Shown one piece after another: positions 50,474 to 61,773 of a stretch of DNA of 64,000 bases. A model generated the notes under the pieces. That model was not told the origin of the DNA, made no database searches, and saw nothing but the letters and a program-made list of their open reading frames with translations. Origin of the DNA: Desulfobacula sp. (lineage in GTDB: Bacteria; Desulfobacterota; Desulfobacteria; Desulfobacterales; Desulfobacteraceae); assembly GCF_030611305.1 (NCBI RefSeq), contig NZ_JAUWQB010000006.1, positions 1 to 64,000 on the forward strand, given 5' to 3'. The stretch's first letter is position 1; the number at the start of each line of letters is the position of its first letter. Made by a program: the position numbers and the translations under genes.

Positions 50474-52321
50474 TTATTTTGATCCAAAAGAGACGGTGAG
50501 AATGTCTTCCACACTGGTGTCTCCCTCCAGGATAGCATCCATCTTACCATAAGCTGACGGAAGAAGGGTATTAATAAAAAATTTAGCTGATTCTATCTGG
50601 CCTGCATAAAAGGCAGCATCTTTATTTTTGGAAGCTTTTGCTGCAACAGCTTCCTTATCCAGGCTGCCTACTTTTTTAGCCAGCTTGGGTGCGGCGACAG
50701 ATGCCCGCCACAGATGCATCCATGCAAAGGTGACATCCCCTGTTACTTCAAGGAAGGGATGGGCAAAGGCATAGGCATTCAAGGCCTTCTCAGACCTGGC
50801 TCTCTGACCGATTTCCCGGGCAAGGGTTTCAAGCCTTGATACGGCATGGGTAACCTTTTCAACCAGGCCCTCAATCCCTTTAATCCCTTTGGCCTCTTCA
50901 ACAGTCTTTTTCATCAGGTCAATAAAGTATTGAAAGCTTTCGCCTTTATTCATGGAAAGTTTTCTGCCGATAAGATCCATGGCCTGGATACCATTGGTGC
51001 CTTCATAAATCATGAAAATTCTTGAATCCCTCATTAATTGTTCAACAGGAAATTCACTGACATAGCCGTAGCCGCCATAGACCTGTACGCCATGGGAACA
51101 GATTTCTAAGGCCTTATCTGTGATATACCCTTTAACAATAGGGGTCAAAACTTCAATCAATGCACGGGTATCGGCTTTCAGTTGTTCATCCTCTGTTACG
51201 CGAACAATATCAGAGCATTTGCCATAATAGTAAATCAAAGATCGCATGCCTTCCGTATAGGCTTTCATATTCAGAAGCTGACGTTTTACATCCGGATGCT
51301 GGATGATGGTAACATCTTTTGCCGCCGGGTCTTTTCCAGCGAGAAGGTGTCTTCCCTGAACCCTGTTTCTGGCATAATCAAGGGCATACATATAAGAAGC
51401 AGACGCTACTGAAAACCCCTGCAAGCCGACAAAGGCACGGGCTTCATTCATCATCTGGAACATTTCGGGCATGCCTTTGTTTTCTGCACCTAAAAGTGTG
51501 CCGATACAGTCCCCTTTTTCTCCAAGGGAAAGAGAGGCTGTGGAATTACCGTGAATTCCCATTTTATGTTCCAGGCCCGTACAGACGACATTGTTGAATT
51601 CACCCAGGCTGCCGTCCTCGTTGACATGGTACTTAGGGACCAGGAACAGGGAGATTCCTCTTGTTCCTGCAGGAGCACCTTCAATTCTTGCCAATACCGG
51701 GTGGATGATATTATCGCACAGATCATGTTCTCCGGCAGAGATAAATATTTTTGATCCCTGGATGGAATAGGTGCCGTCCTCATTTTTTGTTGCCGAGGTC
51801 GTAAGCGCCCCCACATCAGACCCAGCCTCTGGCTCAGTTAAAAGCATGGTACCGCCCCATTTGCCTGCAAACATTTTTTTCATGTAAAGTTTTTTTTGTT
51901 TTTCATCACCAAAGGCTTCCACCAGCTTGGCCGCACCGTGTGTCATGCCGTAGTAAAGCATAAATGCTGAGTTGGCCCCCACCATGTATTCAAGGGCAGC
52001 ACACCCGATGAGTTTTGGCATTCCCTGACCGCCAACCTCAGGATCATCACACATGGCCAGCCATTCACCTTCACAATAGATTTTCCAGGCCCGTTTAAAG
52101 GATTCGGGGACTGTAACCTTTCCATTTTCAAGTTTGCATCCGATTTCATCTCCATCTTTAAACGTGGGAAGGATCTCTTTTATAGCCAGGTTTCTAGCTT
52201 CAGAAATAATCAGGTCGATCGTTTTTTTGTTAAATTCTTCAAATAACTCATGTTCAACCATCCCGATCTGTTCATGCAAAACAAAATCAACATCTCGTCT
52301 GTCAGCGATAAGTTGTGCCAT
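50474..52321 (-). CDS. Acyl-CoA dehydrogenase (~600-aa class with C-terminal extension)
   Basis: MLLTEPEAGSDVGAL; YGGYGYVSEFPVEQLMRDSRIFMIYEGTNGIQAMDLIGRKL. Confidence 0.95.
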   Translation of the reverse strand: MAQLIADRRDVDFVLHEQIGMVEHELFEEFNKKTIDLIISEARNLAIKEILPTFKDGDEIGCKLENGKVTVPESFKRAWKIYCEGEWLAMCDDPEVGGQGMPKLIGCAALEYMVGANSAFMLYYGMTHGAAKLVEAFGDEKQKKLYMKKMFAGKWGGTMLLTEPEAGSDVGALTTSATKNEDGTYSIQGSKIFISAGEHDLCDNIIHPVLARIEGAPAGTRGISLFLVPKYHVNEDGSLGEFNNVVCTGLEHKMGIHGNSTASLSLGEKGDCIGTLLGAENKGMPEMFQMMNEARAFVGLQGFSVASASYMYALDYARNRVQGRHLLAGKDPAAKDVTIIQHPDVKRQLLNMKAYTEGMRSLIYYYGKCSDIVRVTEDEQLKADTRALIEVLTPIVKGYITDKALEICSHGVQVYGGYGYVSEFPVEQLMRDSRIFMIYEGTNGIQAMDLIGRKLSMNKGESFQYFIDLMKKTVEEAKGIKGIEGLVEKVTHAVSRLETLAREIGQRARSEKALNAYAFAHPFLEVTGDVTFAWMHLWRASVAAPKLAKKVGSLDKEAVAAKASKNKDAAFYAGQIESAKFFINTLLPSAYGKMDAILEGDTSVEDILTVSFGSK

Positions 52322-52593
52322 ATAATCTATCTCCTTTTATATAATTGTTTCTAATATATGTTGAACCTCAACAGTATTTTCCTAAGCAAAATAAACAGAA
52401 TTGTCAACCTGTGAGCACGAAAAAGTTTGATTACGCTTAACAATTTTTATAAATACTTAACAAATCTTTGAGTTAAACGAATTCATAAAAACTATGAATT
52501 TTGAAATAATTGCATTGCATGACACGACTCAGTTCAGCTTAAAAAATTAATTATTAAGTGGACGAAGAATTTAAGTTATGATACAGGAGCATA

Positions 52594-53433
52594 ATGGATA
52601 TTAAATGCTGGGGCTCTAGAGGGTCGATATCTGTATCTGGAAAGCAATATCTCAAGTACGGAGGTGACACCACCTGTATCGAGATTACTGCGAAATCGGG
52701 AGAAACGATTATTGTCGATGCAGGAACAGGTATCCGGCACATCGGTAATTCTTTTATCGAAAGCAATATCACCCGGTATTATCTTCTGTTTACCCACGCC
52801 CACTGGGATCATATTCTGGGTTTTGTTTTTTTCAGGCCGCTTTTTTTCAGTAAAGTTAAAATAATGATTCAGGATCGCAAATTTTCAGGCATCTATACCA
52901 GGGATGTTTTAAATGAAGTTATGAAGCCGCCTTTTTTCCCCATCGGCTTAAAGGATCTGGAAGCAGATATCAAATTTGAAAAAGCATTGAATAACACTTT
53001 TGCTGTCGGTTCTATCAAGATAGAAACCATTCCACTCAGCCACTCCGGTGGTGGGCTGGGGTATAAATTCATTGAAGACGACAAATCGTTTGTGTTTTTA
53101 ACGGATAATGAGCTGGGGTTTGATCATCCTGAAAGCATGGGATTTGATGCGTATCTGAATTTTTCACGGAATGCGGATCTCTTGTTTCATGATGGAGAAT
53201 ACACTGAAGAGGAATATAAACGAAAGAAGGGGTGGGGGCATTCTTCGATTCAGGACGTTCTGGATCTTGCCGTAAAAGCCAATGTGAAAAAGCTTGGGTT
53301 GTTTCATCTGAACCAGTATCGAACCGATGACCAGATGGATAAAATTATTAATGAGTGCCGGGCGGATTTGAAAAAGAAGAATTCGGTTCTTGATTGTTTC
53401 GCCGCTTCCTGCAATATGGCAATACATCTTTAA
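52594..53433 (+). CDS. MBL-fold metal-dependent hydrolase (PhnP/cyclic phosphodiesterase-like)
   Basis: CWGSRGSISVSGKQYLKYGGDTTCIEI; FTHAHWDHILGF; FHDGEYTEEEY. Confidence 0.88.
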   Translation: MDIKCWGSRGSISVSGKQYLKYGGDTTCIEITAKSGETIIVDAGTGIRHIGNSFIESNITRYYLLFTHAHWDHILGFVFFRPLFFSKVKIMIQDRKFSGIYTRDVLNEVMKPPFFPIGLKDLEADIKFEKALNNTFAVGSIKIETIPLSHSGGGLGYKFIEDDKSFVFLTDNELGFDHPESMGFDAYLNFSRNADLLFHDGEYTEEEYKRKKGWGHSSIQDVLDLAVKANVKKLGLFHLNQYRTDDQMDKIINECRADLKKKNSVLDCFAASCNMAIHL

Positions 53434-53465
53434 AAATAAAAAACATAAAATTTAAGTCATACTAC

Positions 53466-54755
53466 ATGGAACAAAAGTCAAAACGTTCTTTTTTACAAAT
53501 CACCAGGATCATGCTGTCCTGGAAAATGATAGCCATGTTTTTTTTTGGATTCTCTTCCGGGTTTCCGTTTTACATTATCAAAGACGTATTAAAATTATGG
53601 ATGACAGAGTCTGGTGTGGATCTTGCGACCATCGGTCTTTTTTCTGCCCTGGGCCTGCCGTATACCTTGAAATTTGTCTGGTCTCCATTGATGGACGGAT
53701 ATGTACCAAGATTTTTAGGACGGCGGAGGGGATGGATACTTATCGCTCAAATAGGGCTTATGATGAGTATCGCACTTATAGGGCAATTCGACCCTTCAAA
53801 GTCACTATTCTGGATAGTTTTCATGGCATTGTGCATCAATTTTTTCGGGGCAAGCCAGGATATTGCCCTGGATGCATTCCGGCGTGAATATTTAACCAGC
53901 GACGAACTGGGATTCGGCACCGGTGTCTGGATGAATGCATGGCGGCTTGGCATGTATGTTTCTATCGGAATTGCACTTCTTACAGAATTAAATATCAGTT
54001 GGGCCAGCATTCATATTATCCTGGCATTGATGATGGGAATTGGAATTTTAACCACTCTTTTTGTTCCTGAACCAAAAGTCGATGCATCACCACCGGTTTC
54101 AGTTAAAGAAGCGGTTATTGAACCCTTTGTTGAATTTTTTAAACGCCACAGCGCTATTCTTGTTCTTTTATTTATCCTGTTGTACAAAATCGGGGATAAT
54201 ATGGCCGGTGCCATGACGATTCCGTTTATACTCAAAATGGGGTTTTCCAAAACAGAATATTTCCTCATTGTCAAAGGGATCGGAATGTTTGGACTTTTTG
54301 GCGGGGTGATTCTGGGAGGATCTATCATGATCCGCCTTGGTATTGCCAGATCCTTATGGGTGTTTGGAATCCTTCAGGCCATCTCCACAGCATTGTTTGC
54401 CATTATGGTTATGGTGGATCACAATTCCATGATCTGGGTGGACTACAGGCAAGTTATTCTGGGGTGTATTATAGGGTTTGAATTTTTTTCCACAGGGCTT
54501 GGCCAGGCTGCCTATGCCACCTATATGGCAATACAGACCAACAAGCGGTTTACGGCGACTCAATATGCATTACTGACAAGTTTAATGGCTGTCCCGGGTG
54601 TTGTTGCAGCTTCCGCTACAGGGTTTATGGCAAAATATCTGGGATGGGATGTGTTTTATTTTTTTTGTGCAGTTATTGCAGTTCCGGGACTGCTGCTCTT
54701 GTTTAAAATTGCTCCCTGGAATGCAAGTAATGAAGAATTGGAAACAACACATTGA
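53466..54755 (+). CDS. MFS transporter, AmpG-like
   Basis: Multi-TM protein; FGFSSGFPFYIIKDVLKLWMTESGVDLATIGLFSALGLPYTLKFVWSPLMD. Confidence 0.88.
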   Translation: MEQKSKRSFLQITRIMLSWKMIAMFFFGFSSGFPFYIIKDVLKLWMTESGVDLATIGLFSALGLPYTLKFVWSPLMDGYVPRFLGRRRGWILIAQIGLMMSIALIGQFDPSKSLFWIVFMALCINFFGASQDIALDAFRREYLTSDELGFGTGVWMNAWRLGMYVSIGIALLTELNISWASIHIILALMMGIGILTTLFVPEPKVDASPPVSVKEAVIEPFVEFFKRHSAILVLLFILLYKIGDNMAGAMTIPFILKMGFSKTEYFLIVKGIGMFGLFGGVILGGSIMIRLGIARSLWVFGILQAISTALFAIMVMVDHNSMIWVDYRQVILGCIIGFEFFSTGLGQAAYATYMAIQTNKRFTATQYALLTSLMAVPGVVAASATGFMAKYLGWDVFYFFCAVIAVPGLLLLFKIAPWNASNEELETTH

Positions 54756-55229
54756 TTGGATATCTGCAAATAGTGCTTGACAAAGAATAGTCTTTTTTTT
54801 ACTTAAATGCTGAAAAAATAGCAAAAGCTATAGATTTGTTTTATTAACCAGACTGCTTTATTTGAGATGTGAAGGTTTTTACATTATTGTGCAACCCAAT
54901 TGCACTGATATAAAGAGACTGACCGGGACAATCCATTGGTCAGATAAAGCTTATTTTAGACTGCCGGTTTTCGGCCTTGATAAGCATCAGACAGATGTTT
55001 TCCAGGGCGGTCAAAGAACCGGTTTTTTTATATTATTTTGCAAACCATTGATTTGTAACGGTTTCAATCAAAGCAGGAAATCACATAAAGGCTTGATAAA
55101 TTTAAAAAAATTAATTGTCAGTTTTTTTTGTCCAGACCGTTGTTTGCTTTATTGGGAATAATTTGGAGCAGACAGGGTTCATAGTTTTAAATTGTAAAGC
55201 TATTATAGAAAGGTTAGGAGGGTAAAATA

Positions 55230-58200
55230 ATGACCCAAAATTCAACACCAAAGGAAGATCTTGCAGGTTCCGTCATGGTTCTTGGCGGCGGAATTGCGGG
55301 AATGCAGTCTGCAATAGATTTAGCCAACTCAGGCTACTATGTCTATCTGGTTGAAAAATCATATGCCATCGGCGGTATGATGGCAATATTGGACAAGACA
55401 TTCCCGACCAATGACTGTACCATGTGAGTGATCTCACCCAAACTGGTCGAGGTCGGCCGGCATCTGAATATTGAACTACTGACAAATACTCAGCTTATTG
55501 AACTTGACGGTGAAGAGGGAAATTTCACCGCAAGAGTAAAAGAAAATCCAAGATTTGTTGATCTCTTGAAATGTACATCATGCGGGGAATGCGCCAAGGT
55601 TTGTCCTGTGGAAGTACCCAGTGAACATAACATGGGGCTTGCCCAGCGGAAGGCCATTTTTAAGCAATACGAACAGGCCATACCGGGAGCGTACGGGATT
55701 TCCAAACGATCCACGGCTCCGTGCAAGGCCACTTGTCCGGCCCATGTGAGCATCCAGGGGTTTATTGCCCTGATGAACCAGGGAAAGCATGCCGAAGCCC
55801 TGAAATTGTTTAAGCAAGAACATCCCTTTCCCGGCTCCTGCGGTCGTGTCTGTCACCATCCTTGTGAATTAGAATGCACCAGGGGAGACGTTGATGAGCC
55901 TGTTGCCATCCAATACCTTCACAGATATCTGGCCCAGCTGGATCTTGACGGTGATGAAATTTTTATTCCTGAAGTTGCTGAAAAACGTGATGAAAAAGTG
56001 GCCATTGTGGGGTCTGGCCCTGCAGGACTGACCACAGCCTATTATATGGCTCAAAAGGGATATGGAGTTACCATATTTGAAAAACTGCCTGTCAAAGGCG
56101 GCATGATGACAGTGGGCATACCGGAGTACAGGCTGCCCAAAGCCGAGCTTGCAAAGGAAATTGAAGTGATTGAAAACCTGGGTGTTGAGATTCAAACCTC
56201 GGTTGAATTTGGCAAGGATGTTACCCTTCAAAGCCTTAAAGAAGACGGCTACAGCGCATTGTTTATGGCGACCGGTCTTCATGGCTCCCGCGGATTGGGC
56301 GTCAAGGGAGAAGATCTGGACGGGGTAATCAAAGGGGTTGACCTCCTGAGAGATGCAGCCCTTGGCAAAGCCGAAAAACTTAGCGGCAGGGTCATGGTAA
56401 TCGGTGGCGGTAATGTGGCGGTTGACGTTGCCCTCACAGCCAGGAGGCTGGGAGCCGATGATGTGACTATGGTCTGTCTTGAAAAACGGGATGAAATGCC
56501 TGCCTGGGATTATGAGATTGAAGAAGCCCTTGAAGAAAAGGTTAAAATTGTCAACAGCCTTGGGCCCTTAAGATTTATTGGTATAGACGGAAAGGTTGAT
56601 GAAATTGAATTTCAGGAATGTACATCTGTATTTGATGAAAACGGCAGATTTAATCCCCAGTATGATGACTGCAAATTAACGTCCTATGAAACAGACATTA
56701 TCATTGTGGCCATTGGTCAGATGGGAGAGCTTGAGTTTGCGGATAAGGAAGGCATTGCGTTAACCCCGCCCGGCGGGCTTGAGGCGGATCCTGTCACTTT
56801 GCAGACCCCCATCGACTGGGTGTTTGCAGGAGGTGATGCGTTTTACGGACCCAAATCGGTTGTGGATGCTATTGCCAGTGGAAAGACCGCGGCTGAGAGT
56901 ATGCACAGGTTTATCAATGGCGAAGATTTGAATGAAGGCCGGGAAAAGTCCTGGGACTTTGAAAAACCAGATATCCTTAATGTGCCCCGAATTGAACGGG
57001 CAAAACCTTCCAAAATAAGTGTGGATGAAAGAGAAGGCAATTTCAAGGAAGTGACCCTGGATCTTGCCAGAGAAGCCATTGAAAGAGAAGCGGCCCGTTG
57101 TCTTTCCTGCGGGATCTGTTCGGAATGCTATCAGTGTGTGGATGTCTGTCTTGCAGAGGCTATCGATCATGAACAGGTGGCACAGATAAAAGAATTGAAT
57201 GTGGGATCGGTTATTTTGACCACTGGTGCCACAACCTATGATCCGTCAGGGCTTGACGATATCTATATGTACAAGAGATCGCAAAATGTCATGACATCTA
57301 TTGAGTTTGAAAGAATTTTAAGTGCCGGCGGCCCGACACTGGGTCATCTTGTCAGACCTTCCGATGAAAAAGAACCTGAAAAGATTGCTTTTCTCCAATG
57401 TATCGGTTCACGGGATACCAATAAGTGTGGAAACGGGTATTGTTCGTCGGTCTGCTGTATGTATGCCATCAAAGACGGCGTGATTGCCAAAGAGCATTCG
57501 GAGGTAGAGCTGGATGTGGCCATATTTAATATGGACATGCGAACCTTTGGTAAGGATTATGAAAAGTATTATAACAGAGCCGCAGACGAAGAAGGCGTGC
57601 GTTTTATTAAATCAAGAATCCATTCTGTCATTGAAGAACCCGGAACCGATAACCTGATTCTCAACTATGCCGACGAAGAAGGCAAGATGTGCCAGGAAAT
57701 TTTTGACATGGTCATTCTCTCTGTGGGGCTTGTTATTCCAGAAGAGAGTGTGGAACTTGCCAAGCGGATTGATATTGATCTGGATAAGTATAATTTTGTA
57801 AAAACTAACGTTTTTAACCCTTTACAGACATCCCGGCCGGGAGTTTATGTATCAGGGTCTTTCCAGGGTCCCAAGGATATAGCTTCTTCCGTGACAGAGG
57901 CAAGCGGGGCAGCTGCGGCTGCCGGGATAAAACTCGCCGGGGCACGCCATACACAGACAAAAACGGTTGTCATGCCGGAAGAAAGAGATGTCCTGGGGGA
58001 AGAACCGAGAATAGGCGTATTTATTTGTAGATGCGGTATTAATATTGCCGGGGTAATTGATGTTGAGGCAGTGGAAGAATATACCAAGACCCTTCCCAAT
58101 GTGGTGTATACCGGTGAAAACCTGTTTACCTGTTCTCAGGATACACAGGTGAGTATTAAGGAACTCATTGATGAACATCAGCTCAACCGGGTTGTGGTGG

Positions 58201-59675
58201 CATCCTGTACCCCGAAAACCCATGAAGGCATCTTCATGGATACCTTAGAGGAGGCGGGGTTAAATAAATATCTTTTTGAAATGGCCAATATCAGGAATCA
58301 GGGTTCTTGGATGCATTTTCATGAACCTGAAAAAGCCACGCAAAAAGCCAAGGATCTGGTTCGAATGGCTGTGGCAAGGGTGGCAACCTTAGGGCCGCTC
58401 CATGATAAACGAATTTCAGTGATTGATAAGGCTCTGGTGATCGGCGGGGGTATTGCCGGCATGACTGCAGCCAAAGGGCTTGCTGATCAAGGCTATGAAG
58501 TTACCCTGGTTGAAAAGGAAAATATCCTTGGCGGCTTGGGGAACCGGCTTCATCACACCATTGAAGGAGATGATATAAAGGCCTATGTAAAAGATCTTGT
58601 TGGAGCGATTGAAAGCCATGACAAGATAGATGTCCTTAAACAATCATTGATTGTCGGATTCGGAGGGTATAAAGGCAATTTTAAAACCACTGTTCTTGTG
58701 GGCCCATCCATGGAAGAAAGAAAAATTGACCATGGTGCCATGATCGTGGCAACCGGTGCAACAGAATACCAGCCCAAAGAATTTCTCTATAATGAAAGCG
58801 ATGCCGTTGTCACCCAGATTGAACTCACCGACATGATTGAGGAGAAAAAGGCTGGGGATCTTGACCGGGTTGTCATGATTCAGTGCGTGGGATCAAGAAA
58901 TGAAGAAAATCCCAATTGTTCACGAATCTGCTGCCAGAGTGCCGTCAAGAACGCCATTTCCCTGAAAGAACAGAATGCAGATACAGATGTGTTTATTCTT
59001 TATCGGGACATGCGAATGTACTCCATGCTGGAAGAGTATTACACAAAAGCAAGAAATCTCGGGGTCATCTTTTCACGGTTTGATCCTGAAAATCAGCCCG
59101 AGGTGGCCAAGGGCGAAGACGGGAAAATGACAGTGACGTTTACCGATCATGTTCTGGGTCAGAAAATAGAAGCCAGTGCAGATCTTGTTGTATTGAGTGC
59201 AGGCGTCAAGGCGGCGGATACAGAGGAACTTTCAACCATCATTAAAACCAATAGAAATGCTGAAGGCTTTTTTATGGAAGCCCATGTGAAACTTCGACCG
59301 GTTGAAGCGCCCACGGAAGGAATTTTTATCTGCGGTACGGCACACGGGCCAAAGTTGATCTCTGAAACCATTGCCCAGGCCATGGCGGCAGCATCAAGGG
59401 CCACCACATTCATCTCTCAGCCATATCTGACCCTGTCATCCGTAACAGCTGAAGTAGATCAGGATCATTGTGCCTCCTGTCTTGTCTGTGTCAGATCCTG
59501 TCCCTATGATGTGCCGGTCATAAATGAAATGGGTGTCAGTTACATCGATCCTGCCCTTTGTCAGGGATGTGGTGTCTGTGCAGCTGAATGTCCTGCTAAA
59601 ACAATAAAATTAAACTGGTATGAAGATAATCAGTTGCTCAGCAAGGTGGAGTCTTTGCTGGAGGGGGTAATATAA
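55230..59675 (+). CDS. hdrA: HdrA-like electron-transfer flavoprotein with inserted GltD-like domain; predicted selenoprotein ([19 protein letters not shown])
   Basis: ORFs 55230-55427 and 55428-59675 are in frame through UGA at 55425-55427, at the conserved HdrA Cys. Stem-loop 55443-55460 (CTGGTCG AGGU CGGCCGG) fits a bacterial SECIS. Two Rossmann GGGIAGM motifs and several 4Fe-4S motifs. Confidence 0.93.
55443..55460 (+). promoter_or_regulatory. Candidate bSECIS element of hdrA
   Basis: 7-bp stem (with G-U pairs) and AGGU loop starting 22 nt after the UGA. Confidence 0.7.
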
Positions 59676-60112
59676 TGAATGACTTTCAACCGGTGATATT
59701 GGCATTTTGCTGTAATTTCTGAGGGTATTCAGCTGCGGACCTGGCAGGTTCCATGAGGTTGAAGATCCCTTCAAATTTTAGAATTATTCGTGTTCCCTGT
59801 ACCGGAAAGGTAGATGTGATCCATATTCTGAGAGCCTTTGAAAAAGGGGCTGACGGCGTATATGTGGTCGGTTGTATGGAAGGGGATTGCCATTTCAACG
59901 AGGGAAATTTTCGGGCCAGAAAGCGCGTTGAGCAGGCCGCTAAAATTTTGGATCAGGTCGGCGTGGGGGGAGAACGGGTGAAAATGTTCAATCTTTCAGC
60001 TGGCGAAGGCCCGTTGTTTGCCCAGTTTTCCATTGAAATGGACAATATAATCAGGGAACTTGGGCCGTCTCCCATCAGGGTGGCAAAACAAAAAAAGAAA
60101 GACGCAGCTTAA
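59675..60112 (+). CDS. mvhD: MvhD-like hydrogenase iron-sulfur/delta subunit; predicted selenoprotein (FCCNF-U-GYSAADLAG)
   Basis: ATG overlaps hdrA stop (TAATG); UGA at 59720-59722 at the family Cys; continues IPSNFRIIRVPCTGKVDVIHILRAFEKGADGVYVVGCMEGDCHFNEGN. Confidence 0.93.
59737..59752 (+). promoter_or_regulatory. Candidate bSECIS element of mvhD
   Basis: GGACCU GGC AGG-U-UCC: 6-bp stem with bulged U, loop about 20 nt after the UGA. Confidence 0.5.
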
Positions 60113-60152
60113 AATAATAAATATAATTAACAGCTTAATATGAGGTTGGCGT

Positions 60153-60821
60153 ATGATAATAGCAGAAAAAAAACCCATTGAAGAGATCATTGATGAAGTC
60201 AAAGACTTTAACCGACTCCTGATACTCGGGTGCAACGAGTGTGTAACCGTCTGCGAAGCGGGCGGTAAAAAGGAAGTGGAAATCCTGGCATCTGCTTTAA
60301 GGATGTATTTTATCAATAAAGGTGATGAGAAAGTAATCACTGAAAATACTTTGGAGCGCCAGTGCGACCATGAGTACCTGGAAGAACTTCGAAGCAATAT
60401 TGATGATTATGATGCCATTGTTTCTCTTGCCTGTGGTGTTGGCGTTCAGTTTGCTGCGGAAAAGTATCTGACCACACCCTTAATTCCCGGGGTAAATACG
60501 GTCTGTCTGGGTGCCAATGAAGACAGAGGGCTCTGGACGGAAAGATGTCAGGCCTGTGGCTCATGCGTGCTTGCCAGGACCGGCGGAATCTGTCCGGTTT
60601 CAAGGTGTGCCAAAAGAGTGCTCAATGGTCCCTGCGGCGGTTCGACAAACGGTAAATGTGAGATCAGCAAAGATGTTGACTGTGCCTGGCAGCTTATTTT
60701 AGACCGGTTAAAAGCATTGGATAAAATGGGTGACTATGAGAAAATCGCACCGATTAAGGATTGGTCAACAGATAGAGCGGGCGGTCCAAGAACTGTAACC
60801 AGGGAGGATGTGAAGATATGA
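60153..60821 (+). CDS. metV: MetV-like methylenetetrahydrofolate reductase C-terminal/zinc-binding subunit
   Basis: LGCNECVTVCEAGGKKEVEILA; CQACGSCVLARTGGICPVSRCAKRVLNGPCGGSTNGKCE. Confidence 0.9.
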   Translation: MIIAEKKPIEEIIDEVKDFNRLLILGCNECVTVCEAGGKKEVEILASALRMYFINKGDEKVITENTLERQCDHEYLEELRSNIDDYDAIVSLACGVGVQFAAEKYLTTPLIPGVNTVCLGANEDRGLWTERCQACGSCVLARTGGICPVSRCAKRVLNGPCGGSTNGKCEISKDVDCAWQLILDRLKALDKMGDYEKIAPIKDWSTDRAGGPRTVTREDVKI

Positions 60822-61750
60822 GTGATTTAAATACTGCAAGCAATCTGGAAAAAGTATTAAAAGCAGGACACATTGGTGTCACTTCCGAATGCGGGCCTCC
60901 AAGGGGAAGTGATGCGGATGAGGTCAAAAAGAAAGGTGCATTGATCAGGGATTATGTGGATGCCATCAATGTTACGGACAACCAGACTGCCATGACAAGA
61001 ATGTCTTCTCTTGCAGCATGTGTGCATCTCAAGCTCATGGGTATTGAGCCGGTTCTGCAGATGGTAACACGGGACAGAAACAGGGTGGCTCTTCAAAGTG
61101 ATATTCTGGGTGCCGCCTCTTTTGATATCCCGAATATGCTGTGTCTGTCCGGAGATCACCAGAGTTTTGGTGATTGCGCACAAGGTCAGAATGTTCATGA
61201 TCTTGATTCCATGCAATTGGTTCAGACGGTTCGCTACATGCGGGATGAAGGAAAGTTTCTCGGCGGAGATGATATTAAACGCCCGCCAAAAATATTTGTG
61301 GGTGCTGCTGCCAATCCCTTTGCCGATCCGTTTGAGATCAGGGTGCCGCGTCTGGCTAAAAAAATTGCCTGTGGTGCTGAATTTATCCAGACCCAGTGCA
61401 TTTATAACCTGGATAAGTTTAAAGAGTGGATCAAAATAGCAGCTGACAGGGGACTGACCGAAAAAACCTTTATCATGGCAGGCATGACCCCTATGAAATC
61501 CGTGGGTATGGCCAAATACATGAAAAACAGGGTGCCGGGAATGGATGTCCCGGATGAGATTATCAAACGCTTGGCCGGTGCTGAAAAAGGCAAGCAGGCC
61601 CAGGAGGGAATTGATATCTGTGTGGAACATATCCAGGAACTCAAGGAATTGAACGGGGTTTCAGGATTTCATATCATGGCTATAGAGTGGGAAGAAAAAG
61701 TTCCTGAAATAGTAGAAAGATCCGGGCTTTATCCAAGACCAGAAGTATAG
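60818..61750 (+). CDS. metF: Methylenetetrahydrofolate reductase
   Basis: VTSECGPPRGSDADEV; DAINVTDNQTAMTRMSSLA; FIQTQCIYNLDKF. Confidence 0.94.
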   Translation: MSDLNTASNLEKVLKAGHIGVTSECGPPRGSDADEVKKKGALIRDYVDAINVTDNQTAMTRMSSLAACVHLKLMGIEPVLQMVTRDRNRVALQSDILGAASFDIPNMLCLSGDHQSFGDCAQGQNVHDLDSMQLVQTVRYMRDEGKFLGGDDIKRPPKIFVGAAANPFADPFEIRVPRLAKKIACGAEFIQTQCIYNLDKFKEWIKIAADRGLTEKTFIMAGMTPMKSVGMAKYMKNRVPGMDVPDEIIKRLAGAEKGKQAQEGIDICVEHIQELKELNGVSGFHIMAIEWEEKVPEIVERSGLYPRPEV

Positions 61751-61773
61751 TCAACATCCGTCAGAAGATCTTT

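Noticed and set aside
55425-55427. HdrA stop codon read as a nonsense mutation or pseudogene
   Set aside because: UGA sits exactly at a conserved Cys, the frame stays open for the full family length, a bSECIS-like hairpin follows, and two further Cys-site UGAs occur in the window.
60857-61630. 257-aa minus-strand ORF
   Set aside because: Antisense shadow of metF.
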